DNA from: JBGSKY01 sp041740995
GTDB lineage: Bacteria > Planctomycetota > Planctomycetia > Pirellulales > Pirellulaceae
Reading direction: 5' to 3'
Assembly: GCA_041740995.1 (NCBI GenBank)
Contig: JBGSKY010000009.1
Coordinates: 1-33,275 of the forward strand
DNA length: 33,275 bases
The translations under genes were made by a program, and so were the position numbers. This document shows, piece after piece, positions 1-8,553 of the stretch. Position 1 is the stretch's first letter; each line of letters starts with the position of its first letter. The notes beneath the pieces were generated by a model, which was not told where the DNA came from, did no database searches, and saw nothing but the letters and a program-made list of their open reading frames with translations.

Positions 1-81
1 TGGTCCAACGCGGCAATGGCAATGGCAATGGAAGAATCGAAAGCCTGGCTGCTCCAACTCGCGAAAATCGAGCGGTTGTGC

Positions 82-1425
82 CTAATCAACAGGCTTCCGA
101 ATAACAAAGAGCGCGTACGCGATGGGGTTGGCATCATCACCTGCAAGCAAGCGTTGCGCTCCGTTGGCAGGCGTGGCGCGGCGAACATCGAGTGGCATTT
201 CGGGTTGTCGTCGAGCCGCAAAACTTAAATCTTTAAACCGGTCTCCGAAAGCCAATTTGCTGGCAACACTAACGGTCCCGGAATTCCTCTCTGTCGAAGA
301 TAAATCGACTTCTTGAACATGTTGCAACTCTCGAAACAATTCCATCGATGGCGGATCCATCGCGACGTCCAATGCAAACTCAGGAAACGCTTCAATGTCG
401 CTCATGACATTCAGAATTGCGGCATCAAGCCGGCTTGCACGCGATTTCACGAATACCAAATCGACAGAGACACTCTCGCCGCGCGTTGAATCATCGGGTT
501 TTCGTACGTCAACTAAGCGAGTTTGCTTCAATGCCTCAAGCGTAGAACCATCAACTTCCGCTTGTCGCGCCGACGCAATGTCAAAATTGATCAGAATCCG
601 TGATAGGACTTCGTTGGTCTCAATTTCCGAAGAGGACGAAACGTCAACTATCAACAAAAAGCTGCTTCCAATATTCGTGGCTTCTTGTTCGGAATCAATG
701 CGAACCGTGTTAGTCTTATCAATTGGCGAGTTAGTTCGCGGTGAGCCTAGAGCAGACTTTTCAATCGCAGACGGCATCGATTCAACACGAGAATCATTGG
801 TCGCGATACTATTTACTTGGTCACCCACTGTTTCAGATTTCGGTGGATGAATTTCGGAAAGCTCAGCTGGAGATGTTCCCATTGGAAGAGGTGTAGCATT
901 TGTTGCGATCGAGGAATCGTCGACGTCCAATTGCCTCGACGGATTCGAATGCTGAGCGTCAGCAATCTGAAAACTTTCAGATATCACCGAATCATTATTG
1001 TTGAACCGAGCCAGCAAAACGTACCCGCCGACCAGCACCAGAACGGCTGCCGCCAAAGCAAGAAGCGGTCTTTCCCACGCTAACTTTGCCCTTCGATGAT
1101 CCCCCAACAAGACATCGCGGCCGAAAGTTTGCTCGTATGCGCGGCCAGACAATCGCGATGGAGCCGGAATCCAAGCTGGCCTCTGAAGGCCCATAGCAAC
1201 CGTCTGCTCAATCGCTTTGGAGACTACTTCACCCCCGATGGGACGCAAATTAGGGCCTGGCAAGCTCGCCATCAAAGAACGTAGTCGATTTAGCTGCTCG
1301 AATTCCGATCGCAAATCGGAATCGTTTTCAAGCAGAGACTCGATTTTCCGTTGTTCGACAGCATCCAACCGACCGTCAAGCAGGCCGGTCAAAAGTTCAT
1401 CGATATCGGATGGAAGCCTGGACAT
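82..1425 (-). CDS. Anti-sigma-factor-like single-pass membrane protein
   Basis: A 447-residue protein starting at an ATG. Residues 1-55 form a charged helical segment of the kind seen at the N-terminus of planctomycete anti-sigma/FecR-like proteins (LLTGLLDGRLDAVEQRKIE). One hydrophobic segment lies at about 119-140 (PLLALAAAVLVLVGGYVLLA), followed by a long Ser/Thr/Asp-rich, presumably periplasmic region with no recognised domain. No HxxxCxxC zinc motif is present, so it is not a ZAS-type anti-sigma factor. The inferred role is to hold a sigma factor at the membrane or act as a membrane regulator. No ECF sigma gene lies on its 5' side: the next gene upstream is adk, 530 bp away. A partner to the left of the window cannot be excluded. 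Confidence 0.55.
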   Translation of the reverse strand: MSRLPSDIDELLTGLLDGRLDAVEQRKIESLLENDSDLRSEFEQLNRLRSLMASLPGPNLRPIGGEVVSKAIEQTVAMGLQRPAWIPAPSRLSGRAYEQTFGRDVLLGDHRRAKLAWERPLLALAAAVLVLVGGYVLLARFNNNDSVISESFQIADAQHSNPSRQLDVDDSSIATNATPLPMGTSPAELSEIHPPKSETVGDQVNSIATNDSRVESMPSAIEKSALGSPRTNSPIDKTNTVRIDSEQEATNIGSSFLLIVDVSSSSEIETNEVLSRILINFDIASARQAEVDGSTLEALKQTRLVDVRKPDDSTRGESVSVDLVFVKSRASRLDAAILNVMSDIEAFPEFALDVAMDPPSMELFRELQHVQEVDLSSTERNSGTVSVASKLAFGDRFKDLSFAARRQPEMPLDVRRATPANGAQRLLAGDDANPIAYALFVIRKPVD

Positions 1426-1703
1426 AATATGGAAAAATCAACGAATAGCCTTGTTGCAAGCTAGATCCGCAATACGAAGTTTTTAAAAATCTGTTCTAAG
1501 GAATTACGAAACGCGAGGATACAACTAAAAAACCATTTGCCCCAAGAAATTCAAATCTGCGTCAAAACGCCGTCGTTTTTTTACGCCCGACATGACTTGG
1601 ACGCTAATGTCACGCGAAAGTTCCCCAGAAATACAAGGTGAACTCTCCGGGACGGAATGTCTTGCCTAATTCCCAAGTCGGCTACAACCGTAGGATAGGC
1701 TTT

Positions 1704-1817
1704 ATGCCTGTCATTCCCAAACTCGAAACTGAAACGTTACGCTTGGATCGAAGAGATGGAACCAAGATTGCAGGCACTTTGTACTGGTACCTAGCGATTG
1801 AGCGTTTCGGCTTTTGA
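1704..1817 (+). pseudogene. Possible GNAT acetyltransferase N-terminal remnant
   Basis: ATG-initiated ORF of 37 codons, beginning MPVIPKLETETLRLDRRDGT and ending at TGA. The IPxLETExLRL pattern resembles the first strand of RimJ/RimL-type GNAT acetyltransferases (LETERLRLR). Nothing of the acetyl-CoA binding core follows and there is no clear ribosome binding site. It is either a scrap of a decayed gene or a chance match. Only the N-terminal dozen residues support the call. Confidence 0.2.
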
Positions 1818-1943
1818 TCGTTGTCACAAAAATGGGCCACACAGCAATAGTTTCTGGCGACCGACGGTGCGCAAAACGGGTAGTTGCCAGTTGCCTGTAG
1901 TCGCCAATCCTAGTGCTGCATTACTGACAATCAATCAACTTTG

Positions 1944-1954
1944 GCCCTAAGGGC
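1944..1954 (-). terminator. Small GC hairpin after adk
   Basis: GCCCTAAGGGC is a perfect short palindrome (4-5 bp stem) beginning 5 bp past the adk stop codon, at the 3' end of the ribosomal block. There is no U-tract after it on the minus strand, so it is a weak terminator candidate. Confidence 0.25.
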
Positions 1955-1958
1955 AGTG

Positions 1959-2534
1959 TCAACTCGACTTAAAGGCTTTGATCTTCGACAAAATTTCGTT
2001 GAAAACCTCGTCGGGCGGATTCATTCCGTCGACGCGAACAAGCTTATCTTTGCGATGGTAGTAGTCGATCAGCGGCGCTGTCTGAGTATAAAAAACGTGC
2101 ATCCGTTCGCGAATTGTGTCGTAAGTATCGTCGTGTCGACCCTCAAGCGTTGCACGATTAAGCAATCGGGTGATCAGTTCGTTTTCGACCACGGCTAGTT
2201 CAATTGCGACATCGACCGCGACTCCTTGCTCCGCCAGCAGATCGTCAAGCATTTGCGCCTGGATCAGCGTCCTGGGCATACCATCGAACAAGGCTCCAGC
2301 TTGACAATCATCTCGCTTAAGACGATTTGATACGATTCGCATAACCAAGTGGTCTGGTACAAGTCGACCGGAATCGATGTGCGAAGCAACCCAGCGAGCT
2401 AACGCAGTATCCTGCTCGCGGACCTCGCGCAGCATTTCACCTGTAGAAAGATGGGGAATACGAAACTCGGAAATCAGGCGTTTGCACTGAGTGCCTTTGC
2501 CTGCTCCGGGTGGTCCAATAAATACGATCCGCAT
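1959..2534 (-). CDS. adk: Adenylate kinase
   Basis: A 191-residue ATP:AMP phosphotransferase of nucleotide metabolism. The N-terminus MRIVFIGPPGAGKGTQ carries the P-loop. HLSTGEMLR is the AMP-binding segment, and LFDGMPRT corresponds to the usual DGFPRT with Phe replaced by Met. The lid is the short type: NRATLEGRHDDTYDTIRERM follows without the four-Cys zinc domain of long bacterial enzymes. It starts 25 bp after secY, the usual secY-adk order of the spc operon, and is the last gene of the block. The ATG start gives the expected N-terminus. Confidence 0.95.
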   Translation of the reverse strand: MRIVFIGPPGAGKGTQCKRLISEFRIPHLSTGEMLREVREQDTALARWVASHIDSGRLVPDHLVMRIVSNRLKRDDCQAGALFDGMPRTLIQAQMLDDLLAEQGVAVDVAIELAVVENELITRLLNRATLEGRHDDTYDTIRERMHVFYTQTAPLIDYYHRKDKLVRVDGMNPPDEVFNEILSKIKAFKSS

Positions 2535-2559
2535 CCCCGGCGGTCCTTCTATCGCGTCT

Positions 2560-3915
2560 TCAGGATTCCAAAAGTCCGCGATAGTTTCTCATCAGTAAAT
2601 GAGAATCGATCTTCTGGATTAAATCAAACGCAACGCTCACTGCAATCAAAAGACCGGTTCCTCCGTAGAACGCCGCCACGTTAAAGGACACATTGAACTG
2701 GCCCGTAATAATTGTTGGAACAATCGCAACCAAAGCCAAAAATGAAGCGCCAACGTAAGTAATTCGAACCATTACTTTTTCCAAGTAATCAGCAGTTCGC
2801 TTGCCGGGACGGTAACCGGGAATAAAGGTTCCGTGATCCTTTAGGTTCTCCGTAATTTCTTTCGGATTGAAAGTGATTGAAGTCCAGAAGAAGCAGAAGA
2901 AGAAAATCAAAGCAACGAATAGTAAGTTGTACGTGAAGCTCGACGGGTTCTGGAACATAACCGAGAGGTTCCGCAAAACGCCGGACGCATTCTCGCTGCT
3001 GGAAGCGACGGCATTAGCGATCAACCCAAGTATCACGCCCGGAATGAGCAATAAGCTGCTCGCGAAGATAATCGGCATGACTCCAGCTTGATTGATCCGA
3101 AGTGGAAGATATTGTTTCGTGCCGCCATAGACTCGCCGGCCGCGAACGTGCTTCGCAGACTGAGTCGGAATCCGGCGCTGGGCCATCGTAATGAAGACCA
3201 CCGCGAAGACCACCGCGATAAATATGACGCCAAGCACAATCAATACGTCTAAGCCTATTTGCCCGCTACTCATGCCGCTCAAGTCAAATGACATCGAACT
3301 TCGTAAATCCCAGAGCGCTTTTGGCATTTGTGCCAAAATTCCAGCCATGATTAACAAGCTAATTCCGTTGCCAATTCCATATTCGTCGATCTGCTCACCT
3401 AACCACATCAAAAACATGGTCCCGCAAGTCATGATCGCCACGCTAGTAATCTGCCAACCAAACGACAAACCACCCGATGCGAAAAACTGCTCACTGACCC
3501 TTGCACCACCACCGGCGGTCATAATGTTCAGATAGACCCAGCTTTGCACCAAACAAATAACAACGGTCAAATAGCGAGTGTAGTTGTTGATCTTCTTCAT
3601 TCCCGCTGGGCCCTCTTTACGCAATTGCTCAATAGGCTTCCAAACGGTTCCCAGCAATTGAAAGATAATGCTTGCCGAAATGTAGGGCATTATGCCCAAG
3701 CCGAAGATCGTAAGCGTTCGAAGATCGGTAGCTGCAAAAACCGAGACTCGATCAAGAAACGAACTAAGGTCGCCGCCTTGGTCGTTAAAACTGCTTTGCA
3801 AGATGGGCAAGCGAATCTGGTAACCAACGCGATAGACCGCAAGCAACGCCAAAGTTAAAAGAATCTTACGGCGGAGTTCAGGTATCGTGAAGACAATCCG
3901 AAGTTTTTCGAACAT
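2560..3915 (-). CDS. secY: Preprotein translocase subunit SecY
   Basis: A 451-residue channel subunit of the Sec translocon in the cytoplasmic membrane, with about ten hydrophobic segments. The N-terminus (FEKLRIVFTIPELRRKILLTLALLAVYRVG) is typical. So are FGLGIMPYISASIIFQLL, the loop QRRIPTQSAKHVRGR, LPLRINQAGVMPIIFA (TM7 region), and FIPGYRPGKRTADYLEKVMVRI near the C-terminus. A 12-bp direct repeat at about 3194-3217 encodes a repeated AVVF in one TM segment. It lies 134 bp downstream of rplO, with adk next. Confidence 0.96.
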   Translation of the reverse strand: MFEKLRIVFTIPELRRKILLTLALLAVYRVGYQIRLPILQSSFNDQGGDLSSFLDRVSVFAATDLRTLTIFGLGIMPYISASIIFQLLGTVWKPIEQLRKEGPAGMKKINNYTRYLTVVICLVQSWVYLNIMTAGGGARVSEQFFASGGLSFGWQITSVAIMTCGTMFLMWLGEQIDEYGIGNGISLLIMAGILAQMPKALWDLRSSMSFDLSGMSSGQIGLDVLIVLGVIFIAVVFAVVFITMAQRRIPTQSAKHVRGRRVYGGTKQYLPLRINQAGVMPIIFASSLLLIPGVILGLIANAVASSSENASGVLRNLSVMFQNPSSFTYNLLFVALIFFFCFFWTSITFNPKEITENLKDHGTFIPGYRPGKRTADYLEKVMVRITYVGASFLALVAIVPTIITGQFNVSFNVAAFYGGTGLLIAVSVAFDLIQKIDSHLLMRNYRGLLES

Positions 3916-4049
3916 GTCGCTTTAATCCAGACAGAGATTTGAAGGTTGAATGCGAGTAATTGTCACGAGCGTAACCGAATTTTTGCTCGGACCGTACTCC
4001 GACGCCCAACTCGATCATCCCTGTTCCGAAAAACGAGTACTTGGTCTCA

Positions 4050-4544
4050 CTAGGCCTTGGCTCGTTTTGCAGCAACCCTTTGCTTGGGTGTCTGTTTCGC
4101 GGCCACGATCCGAACTGATCCGCCAGCTTGCTCGATTTTCTGTTTTGCCGACTCACTGATTTGAGTAACGACCAAAGTCAACGCTTTGGTGACCTCTCCA
4201 TTACCTAGAATCTTGATTTCATCGCTGCGGACTTTGATCAGATCGGTCGACCGCATCAGTTCGGCATTGATTTCTTGGCTTCCGTCGAAAGCATCATTGA
4301 GCTCTCCTACGTTTATCGCGAATACCGTCGAGGCAAAACGATTAAAAAAGCCGCGTTTTGGAACTCGACGTGCCAAAGGCAAGTCACCGCCATTGAACGC
4401 CGGGTGCCGCGAGTAACCGCTGCGTGACTTGTGCCCTTTATGACCACGTCCGGACGTTTTACCAATGCCGGAACCGACACCGCGCCCAATTCGCTTACGT
4501 TTACGATTGCCTACAATGTCCAAATGGACTTCGTGTTCATTCAT
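4050..4544 (-). CDS. rplO: 50S ribosomal protein L15
   Basis: 164 residues, beginning MNEHEVHLDIVGNRKRKRIG, with the glycine-rich L15 signature GRGVGSGIGKTSGRGHKGHKSR followed by GGDLPLARRVPKRGF. It has a basic C-terminal tail (AAKQTPKQRVAAKRAKA) and is slightly longer than the E. coli protein (144). Its ATG shares one base with the TAA of rpsE (TAATG), so translation is probably coupled. rpmD, which normally sits between these two genes, is absent. Confidence 0.95.
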   Translation of the reverse strand: MNEHEVHLDIVGNRKRKRIGRGVGSGIGKTSGRGHKGHKSRSGYSRHPAFNGGDLPLARRVPKRGFFNRFASTVFAINVGELNDAFDGSQEINAELMRSTDLIKVRSDEIKILGNGEVTKALTLVVTQISESAKQKIEQAGGSVRIVAAKQTPKQRVAAKRAKA

Positions 4545-5038
4545 TACAATGTGACTCCACGCAATCGCTCGACGTCATCACGCGTTCGCAATTGCTTCAA
4601 TGCTTCGAAAGTTGCTTTTACTAAAATTGTTGGATTGTTAGATCGGAAGCTCTTGGTCAGGATGTCATGAATTCCTGCCGCTTCGCATACCGAGCGAACT
4701 GCCGGACCAGCGATGATACCAGTACCTGGGCTAGCCGGAATCAACAGCACTTGAGCTGCTCCGTAACGTCCCTTGACCGCGTGCGGAATTGTTCCGTTAA
4801 CGATTGGAATGTTGATCATCTCTCGCGAAGCTTGCTTCTGGGCCTTAGCGACACTCGGCGGCACTTCATTTGCCTTGCCATAACCATGACCAACTTTGCC
4901 ACGACCGTCGCCGACGACGACCAACGCTGCAAAACTGAATCGACGGCCACCTTTGACCACCGCAGCGCAACGTTTAATCTTCAAAACGCGATCGATTAGG
5001 TCGCTTTGGTTGCTATCTTTGGAAACCGCTGAACTCAT
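4544..5038 (-). CDS. rpsE: 30S ribosomal protein S5
   Basis: 164 residues. The S5 double-stranded RNA-binding-like domain is clear (VVKGGRRFSFAALVVVGDGRGKVGHGYGKANEVPPSV), followed by the C-terminal domain (ILVKATFEALKQLRTRDDV). It is a protein of the 30S body involved in decoding accuracy. It lies 73 bp after rplR and overlaps rplO by one base (TAATG). Confidence 0.96.
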   Translation of the reverse strand: MSSAVSKDSNQSDLIDRVLKIKRCAAVVKGGRRFSFAALVVVGDGRGKVGHGYGKANEVPPSVAKAQKQASREMINIPIVNGTIPHAVKGRYGAAQVLLIPASPGTGIIAGPAVRSVCEAAGIHDILTKSFRSNNPTILVKATFEALKQLRTRDDVERLRGVTL

Positions 5039-5111
5039 CCGAAAACCTACTCTGTATCAAAAACCATTGCCAACCGATTCGGCATGCTTGGCGTGATCGT
5101 AACGTAATGTA

Positions 5112-5480
5112 CTAAAACTGCAAACCGCCCGCTCGAGCGGCATCTGCCAACGCTGCCACGCGACCGTGGTAACGGTTTGGTCCCCTATCAAAGGCAACGG
5201 TTGTAATACCGACTGAACTAGCACGCTCAGCGACGACCTTGCCCAAGATCTCCGCTGCTTTGCAGTTGCCGCCGTACCCGACCTGGGCACGCAAATCTTT
5301 CTCTTGCGTGCTAACCGAAACCAAGGTCTTGCCCTGAGCGTCGTCAATCAACTGAACCGTTAAATTCGAAAGCGACCGGTGAACACACATTCGAGGGCGT
5401 TCAGCACTTCCTCGAATCTTATTGCGAACTCGATAGGTACGGCGTTGACGCTGGGCAGCTAAACTTTTTCGATGATCCAT
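5112..5480 (-). CDS. rplR: 50S ribosomal protein L18
   Basis: 122 residues, the normal length. The basic N-terminus (RRTYRVRNKIRGSAERPRMCVHRSLSN) and the C-terminal GITTVAFDRGPNRYHGRVAALADAARAGGLQF are diagnostic. L18 binds 5S rRNA in the central protuberance. It sits between rplF (34 bp upstream) and rpsE in standard spc order. Confidence 0.96.
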   Translation of the reverse strand: MDHRKSLAAQRQRRTYRVRNKIRGSAERPRMCVHRSLSNLTVQLIDDAQGKTLVSVSTQEKDLRAQVGYGGNCKAAEILGKVVAERASSVGITTVAFDRGPNRYHGRVAALADAARAGGLQF

Positions 5481-5514
5481 AATTCAAACTCAACAACAAA
5501 AAACTGATCTAAAT

Positions 5515-6057
5515 CTAAGTCGCACTCTTGCCAGCCTTCAGCTTCACTACTTCGCCCTGATAGCGGATGCCTTTACCTTTATATGGTTCTGGCTTGCGAA
5601 GCGAACGAATCTCGGCAGCGAATTGACCAACCATCTGCTTGTCGCAACCTTTGATCACGACGTGCGTCTGATCTGGGCAGGTGACATCAAGACCTTCTGG
5701 AATCGGTCGCTGCAGTTCATTGGCGAAACCCACCCGCAATTGCAAGGTTTTGCCTTTGATGGCCGCCAGGTAACCAACGCCGACAATCTCGAGACGCTTC
5801 TCATAACCGGTTTTGACACCCAAGATCATGTTATTGACCAATGCTCGTGTCAAACCATGCAGTTCTCGCGCGGTCCGATCATCGGAATCTCGCGAGACGG
5901 AAACACTTTTTCCACCGTCGTCGACTTCGACGTTGATTTCCGGCCGATGCTCAAACTGCAACTTTCCCGCAGGGCCTTCGACTTGGATAAGCCGATTGTT
6001 GACGGCGACTTTTACACCATCGAGAATCGCAACAGGTTTTTTACCAATACGGGACAT
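5515..6057 (-). CDS. rplF: 50S ribosomal protein L6
   Basis: 180 residues with the two repeated L6 domains. The N-terminus MSRIGKKPVAI is canonical, GVGYLAAIKGKTLQLRVGF is in the second domain, and the signature PEPYKGKGIRYQGEVVKLKAGK is near the C-terminus. L6 sits near the sarcin-ricin loop. It lies 48 bp after rpsH. Confidence 0.96.
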   Translation of the reverse strand: MSRIGKKPVAILDGVKVAVNNRLIQVEGPAGKLQFEHRPEINVEVDDGGKSVSVSRDSDDRTARELHGLTRALVNNMILGVKTGYEKRLEIVGVGYLAAIKGKTLQLRVGFANELQRPIPEGLDVTCPDQTHVVIKGCDKQMVGQFAAEIRSLRKPEPYKGKGIRYQGEVVKLKAGKSAT

Positions 6058-6105
6058 GATTTCGGGATCAATTACAAAGGAACTGGATAACTAAATTTAA
6101 CGAGA

Positions 6106-6501
6106 CTAGCTGATCTCGCAAAGCACTTCACCGCCCAGCTTTTGCTGCCGGGCTTCACGGTCGCTAACCACACCGCGAGAAGTGCTCACAATCGAGATAC
6201 CCAAGCCGTTCATCACGGGCTTTAGCTCATTGCACTTCGCATAAACGCGACGTCCGGGTTTGCTTACTCGCTTGATAGCTTGAATTATTCGCTCGCCGTT
6301 TGGGCCATACTTTAGCTCAATGCGGAGTTGCTTGAAGGGTTCACCCTCAACTTCTTGAAAATCCCAGATGTAACCTTCGCGCTTCAGCACTTCGGCAACA
6401 CCACATCGAATTCGGGATACAGGCATGTCGACAAATTGCCGTTCAACGCGAACTGCGTTGCGGATTCTTGTTAACATGTCAGATATAGGATCGGTCATCA
6501 T
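6106..6501 (-). CDS. rpsH: 30S ribosomal protein S8
   Basis: 131 residues with N-terminus DPISDMLTRIRNA, RVSKPGRRVYAKCNELKPVMNGLGI and C-terminal GISIVSTSRGVVSDREARQ, all S8 hallmarks. Two adjacent ATG codons (6501 and 6498) could both serve as start. S8 binds the central domain of 16S rRNA and in enterobacteria represses the spc operon. No such target was recognised here. It lies 20 bp after rpsN. Confidence 0.96.
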   Translation of the reverse strand: MMTDPISDMLTRIRNAVRVERQFVDMPVSRIRCGVAEVLKREGYIWDFQEVEGEPFKQLRIELKYGPNGERIIQAIKRVSKPGRRVYAKCNELKPVMNGLGISIVSTSRGVVSDREARQQKLGGEVLCEIS

Positions 6502-6521
6502 CGCTTTTAAATGCTCCTACC

Positions 6522-6707
6522 TTACCAGCTTGCCTTACGAACACCCGGAATCAGACCCTTGTCAGCCAACGACCGAAAGCAGATCCGGCACACACCGAAC
6601 TTGCGGTATACGGCTCTTGGACGACCACACAGCTTACAACGATTCTCTCGACGCGTTGAAAACTTTGGCTGACGATTCGCTTTTGCAATTTTGCTTTTGC
6701 TAGCCAC
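6522..6707 (-). CDS. rpsN: 30S ribosomal protein S14, zinc-binding short form
   Basis: 61 residues starting at a GTG codon. Two CxxC pairs (CKLCG and CRIC) flank RPRAVYRKFGV, so this is the zinc-ribbon (rpsZ-type) S14 and not the long zinc-free form. The C-terminal LADKGLIPGVRKASW is standard. It lies between rplE, 89 bp upstream, and rpsH. The AT-rich 89-bp spacer (6708-6796) includes TTTAATATAG on the minus strand and could hold an internal promoter, but no -35 partner is evident. Confidence 0.95.
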   Translation of the reverse strand: MASKSKIAKANRQPKFSTRRENRCKLCGRPRAVYRKFGVCRICFRSLADKGLIPGVRKASW

Positions 6708-6796
6708 GACTTCAATATTCCGATTGGGTTAGGCGAAAGTGGTAAAAACGTTCATTAATCTATATTAAACTCAGTACCTCGGAGCCGACGCTTCAA

Positions 6797-7357
6797 TTAT
6801 GAAGCAGCTTTTCTCGGAGCTTTAAACGGCATCCCAGCCATTTCCAAAAGTGCAAATGCATCTTGGTTGTTTACCGCAGACGTCACGATGGTAATATTCA
6901 TACCTTGTGGACGTGTGTATTTGTCTGGGTTCAACTCGGGGAAAACCAGCTGTTCAGCTAACCCCAACGAGTAGTTCCCTTTACCGTCAAAAGCCGTTCG
7001 CGAGATTCCGCGAAAGTCACGAACACGTGGTAGAACCACGCTGATCAGACGATCTAGGAATTCGTACATCCGAGCGCCACGCAATGTGACTTTGCAACCA
7101 ATTGCGGCTCCTTCTCTCAATCTAAAACCAGCAATCGAACCGCGAGCTAGCGTCATCACAGGCTTTTGACCAGTAATGTCTTGCATCGCATCAACCGCCA
7201 CTTCCAAGAACTTCTTGTCCTGCATCGCCTCGCCAACACCCATGTTGACAACAATCTTTTGAATGCGAGGAATAGCCATGCTGTTCTTGATCTGCAACTG
7301 CTGCTGCAATTGGCCACGGATTTCTTTTTCGTATCGTTCTTGTAGTCGAGGTGCCAT
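6797..7357 (-). CDS. rplE: 50S ribosomal protein L5
   Basis: 186 residues from the ATG at 7357. The longer open frame begins with a TTG eight codons earlier, but APRLQERYEKEI right after the ATG is the typical L5 start. IQKIVVNMGVGEAMQDKK, RLREGAAIGCKVTLRGARMYEFLDRL and VLPRVRDFRGI are L5 signatures. L5 contacts 5S rRNA and the P-site tRNA. No strong Shine-Dalgarno precedes either start. It lies 110 bp after rplX. Confidence 0.95.
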   Translation of the reverse strand: MAPRLQERYEKEIRGQLQQQLQIKNSMAIPRIQKIVVNMGVGEAMQDKKFLEVAVDAMQDITGQKPVMTLARGSIAGFRLREGAAIGCKVTLRGARMYEFLDRLISVVLPRVRDFRGISRTAFDGKGNYSLGLAEQLVFPELNPDKYTRPQGMNITIVTSAVNNQDAFALLEMAGMPFKAPRKAAS

Positions 7358-7467
7358 AGCGGGAACCGTTCGCGATCTCAATCAAAAATAAGTCAACCGA
7401 CCAGTAAATAAAATTCTTTGCCGCCCAGTCGTTTGCGGCAACCTCACAAGACAACTACCAGTCTCGC

Positions 7468-7815
7468 CTACGATTTTGCGTACAATTTTCGAGGCGGGGC
7501 AATCGTATCTAACGAGCGTCCACTCGCTTTCAAAAATCGCTCCTTGCTACCATCCGCAAGATATCGCACTCCAAGGCGACTTCGCTTGCCTGTAGACTCA
7601 TCCACGATCATCACATTAGATGAATCAATCGGCATTTCTCGCGATAATCGTCCGCCTTGCGGGTTTCGCTGCGACTTCCGGACGTGCTTGTACGAACGTG
7701 AGACACCTTCGACAACCACGCGACCTTTTTCGCGATCCACTTTCAGTACTTTGCCCTTCACACCACGGTCGCGTCCGGCGATCACAACAACGATGTCATT
7801 AACTCGAAATAACAT
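7468..7815 (-). CDS. rplX: 50S ribosomal protein L24
   Basis: 115 residues with an N-terminal KOW motif (VVVIAGRDRGVKGKVLKVDREKGRVVVEGV) and the L24 continuation KHVRKSQRNPQGGRLSREMPIDSSNVM. It is an early assembly protein of the 50S subunit. It starts 2 bp after the rplN stop, which suggests translational coupling. Confidence 0.95.
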   Translation of the reverse strand: MLFRVNDIVVVIAGRDRGVKGKVLKVDREKGRVVVEGVSRSYKHVRKSQRNPQGGRLSREMPIDSSNVMIVDESTGKRSRLGVRYLADGSKERFLKASGRSLDTIAPPRKLYAKS

Positions 7816-7817
7816 AG

Positions 7818-8186
7818 CTACACAACCTCACTGGCAAGGGACACGATTTTGGTGAAGGATCGTTCACGCAGTTCGCGAGCGACAGCACCGAAAATACGCG
7901 TGCCACGAGGATTGCTGTCCTTGTCGATCAAGACGACCGCGTTGGAATCGAATCGTATGTAACTGCCGTCATTTCTTCGGCACGGTTGTTTGGTTCGTAC
8001 GATTACCGCACGCACAACAGCCTTCTTCTTAATTTCGCTTCCAGGAATCACGCTCTTGACCGAGCAAATGATAATGTCGCCAATGCCAGCAAAACGGCGT
8101 CGGGAACCTCCTAAAACTTTAATACACATAACCTCGCGGGCGCCAGTATTGTCGGCCACCGCCAAGCGACTTTCTTGTTGAATCAT
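7818..8186 (-). CDS. rplN: 50S ribosomal protein L14
   Basis: 122 residues, exactly the usual length. MIQQESRLAVADNTGAREVMCIKVLGG is the canonical N-terminus, and RGTRIFGAVARELRERSFTKIVSLASEVV is the canonical C-terminus. It lies 2 bp from both rpsQ and rplX, so the three genes form a tight coupled group. Confidence 0.97.
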   Translation of the reverse strand: MIQQESRLAVADNTGAREVMCIKVLGGSRRRFAGIGDIIICSVKSVIPGSEIKKKAVVRAVIVRTKQPCRRNDGSYIRFDSNAVVLIDKDSNPRGTRIFGAVARELRERSFTKIVSLASEVV

Positions 8187-8188
8187 AA

Positions 8189-8539
8189 TTAACTACCTGC
8201 CTGCTCTTGCGTGTCACCGGCCAAGCCGTTCAACGCCGAATCTTGTTCACTGGCACTCTGCGAGCGAGCCAATCGCAACGCGGCAACATCCACTTCTTTG
8301 CTTTTCTCAAGAACCTCAATCAACCGCCAACGCTTCAGCTTTGACAGCGGTCGCGATTCTTCGATTCGAACGCGATCACCGATCGCCGACTCGTTGTTCT
8401 CGTCGTGAACATGGCAAACAGTTCGGCGGCTTATAATTTTTGAGTAGCGACTGTGACGAACGACACGAGGAATCTCGACACGTCGAGTTTTGCTCGCGCG
8501 ATCACTGGTCACAACACCTTCTAAAATTCGACGTGGCAT
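8189..8539 (-). CDS. rpsQ: 30S ribosomal protein S17 with C-terminal extension
   Basis: 116 residues. Residues 1-85 are a normal S17 OB-fold (LEGVVTSDRASKTRRVEI, then the signature-like GDRVRIEESRPLSKLKRWRLIEVL). The last 30 residues are a polar Ala/Gln/Ser/Asp-rich tail not found in the roughly 84-residue E. coli protein. The stop is followed after 2 bp by rplN. Upstream an 89-bp spacer with a hairpin separates it from rpmC. Confidence 0.93.
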   Translation of the reverse strand: MPRRILEGVVTSDRASKTRRVEIPRVVRHSRYSKIISRRTVCHVHDENNESAIGDRVRIEESRPLSKLKRWRLIEVLEKSKEVDVAALRLARSQSASEQDSALNGLAGDTQEQAGS

Positions 8540-8553
8540 ATTTCAAATCGCTG

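Larger units (their letters stand above)
1426..1958. other. Gene-poor gap between adk and the anti-sigma-like gene
   Basis: About 530 bp with no convincing full gene on either strand and no tRNA-like fold found by eye. It contains a 37-codon ORF resembling an acetyltransferase N-terminus (1704-1817), a short CTAC-AACC-GTAG hairpin at about 1682-1693, and the words CCCAAGTC and GGCTAC (1672-1685). Those two words recur in the palindromic element at 31427-31496. The promoter of the anti-sigma-like gene should lie here but no clear -35/-10 pair was seen. Confidence 0.5.

Noticed and set aside
11..29. GGCAAT hexamer repeated three times at the left edge
   Set aside because: Too short and at the window boundary. 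No gene could be assigned to positions 1-81.
3194..3217. 12-bp tandem repeat inside secY as a mobile or regulatory repeat
   Set aside because: It is in frame and encodes two AVVF turns of a TM helix. Ordinary coding repeat.
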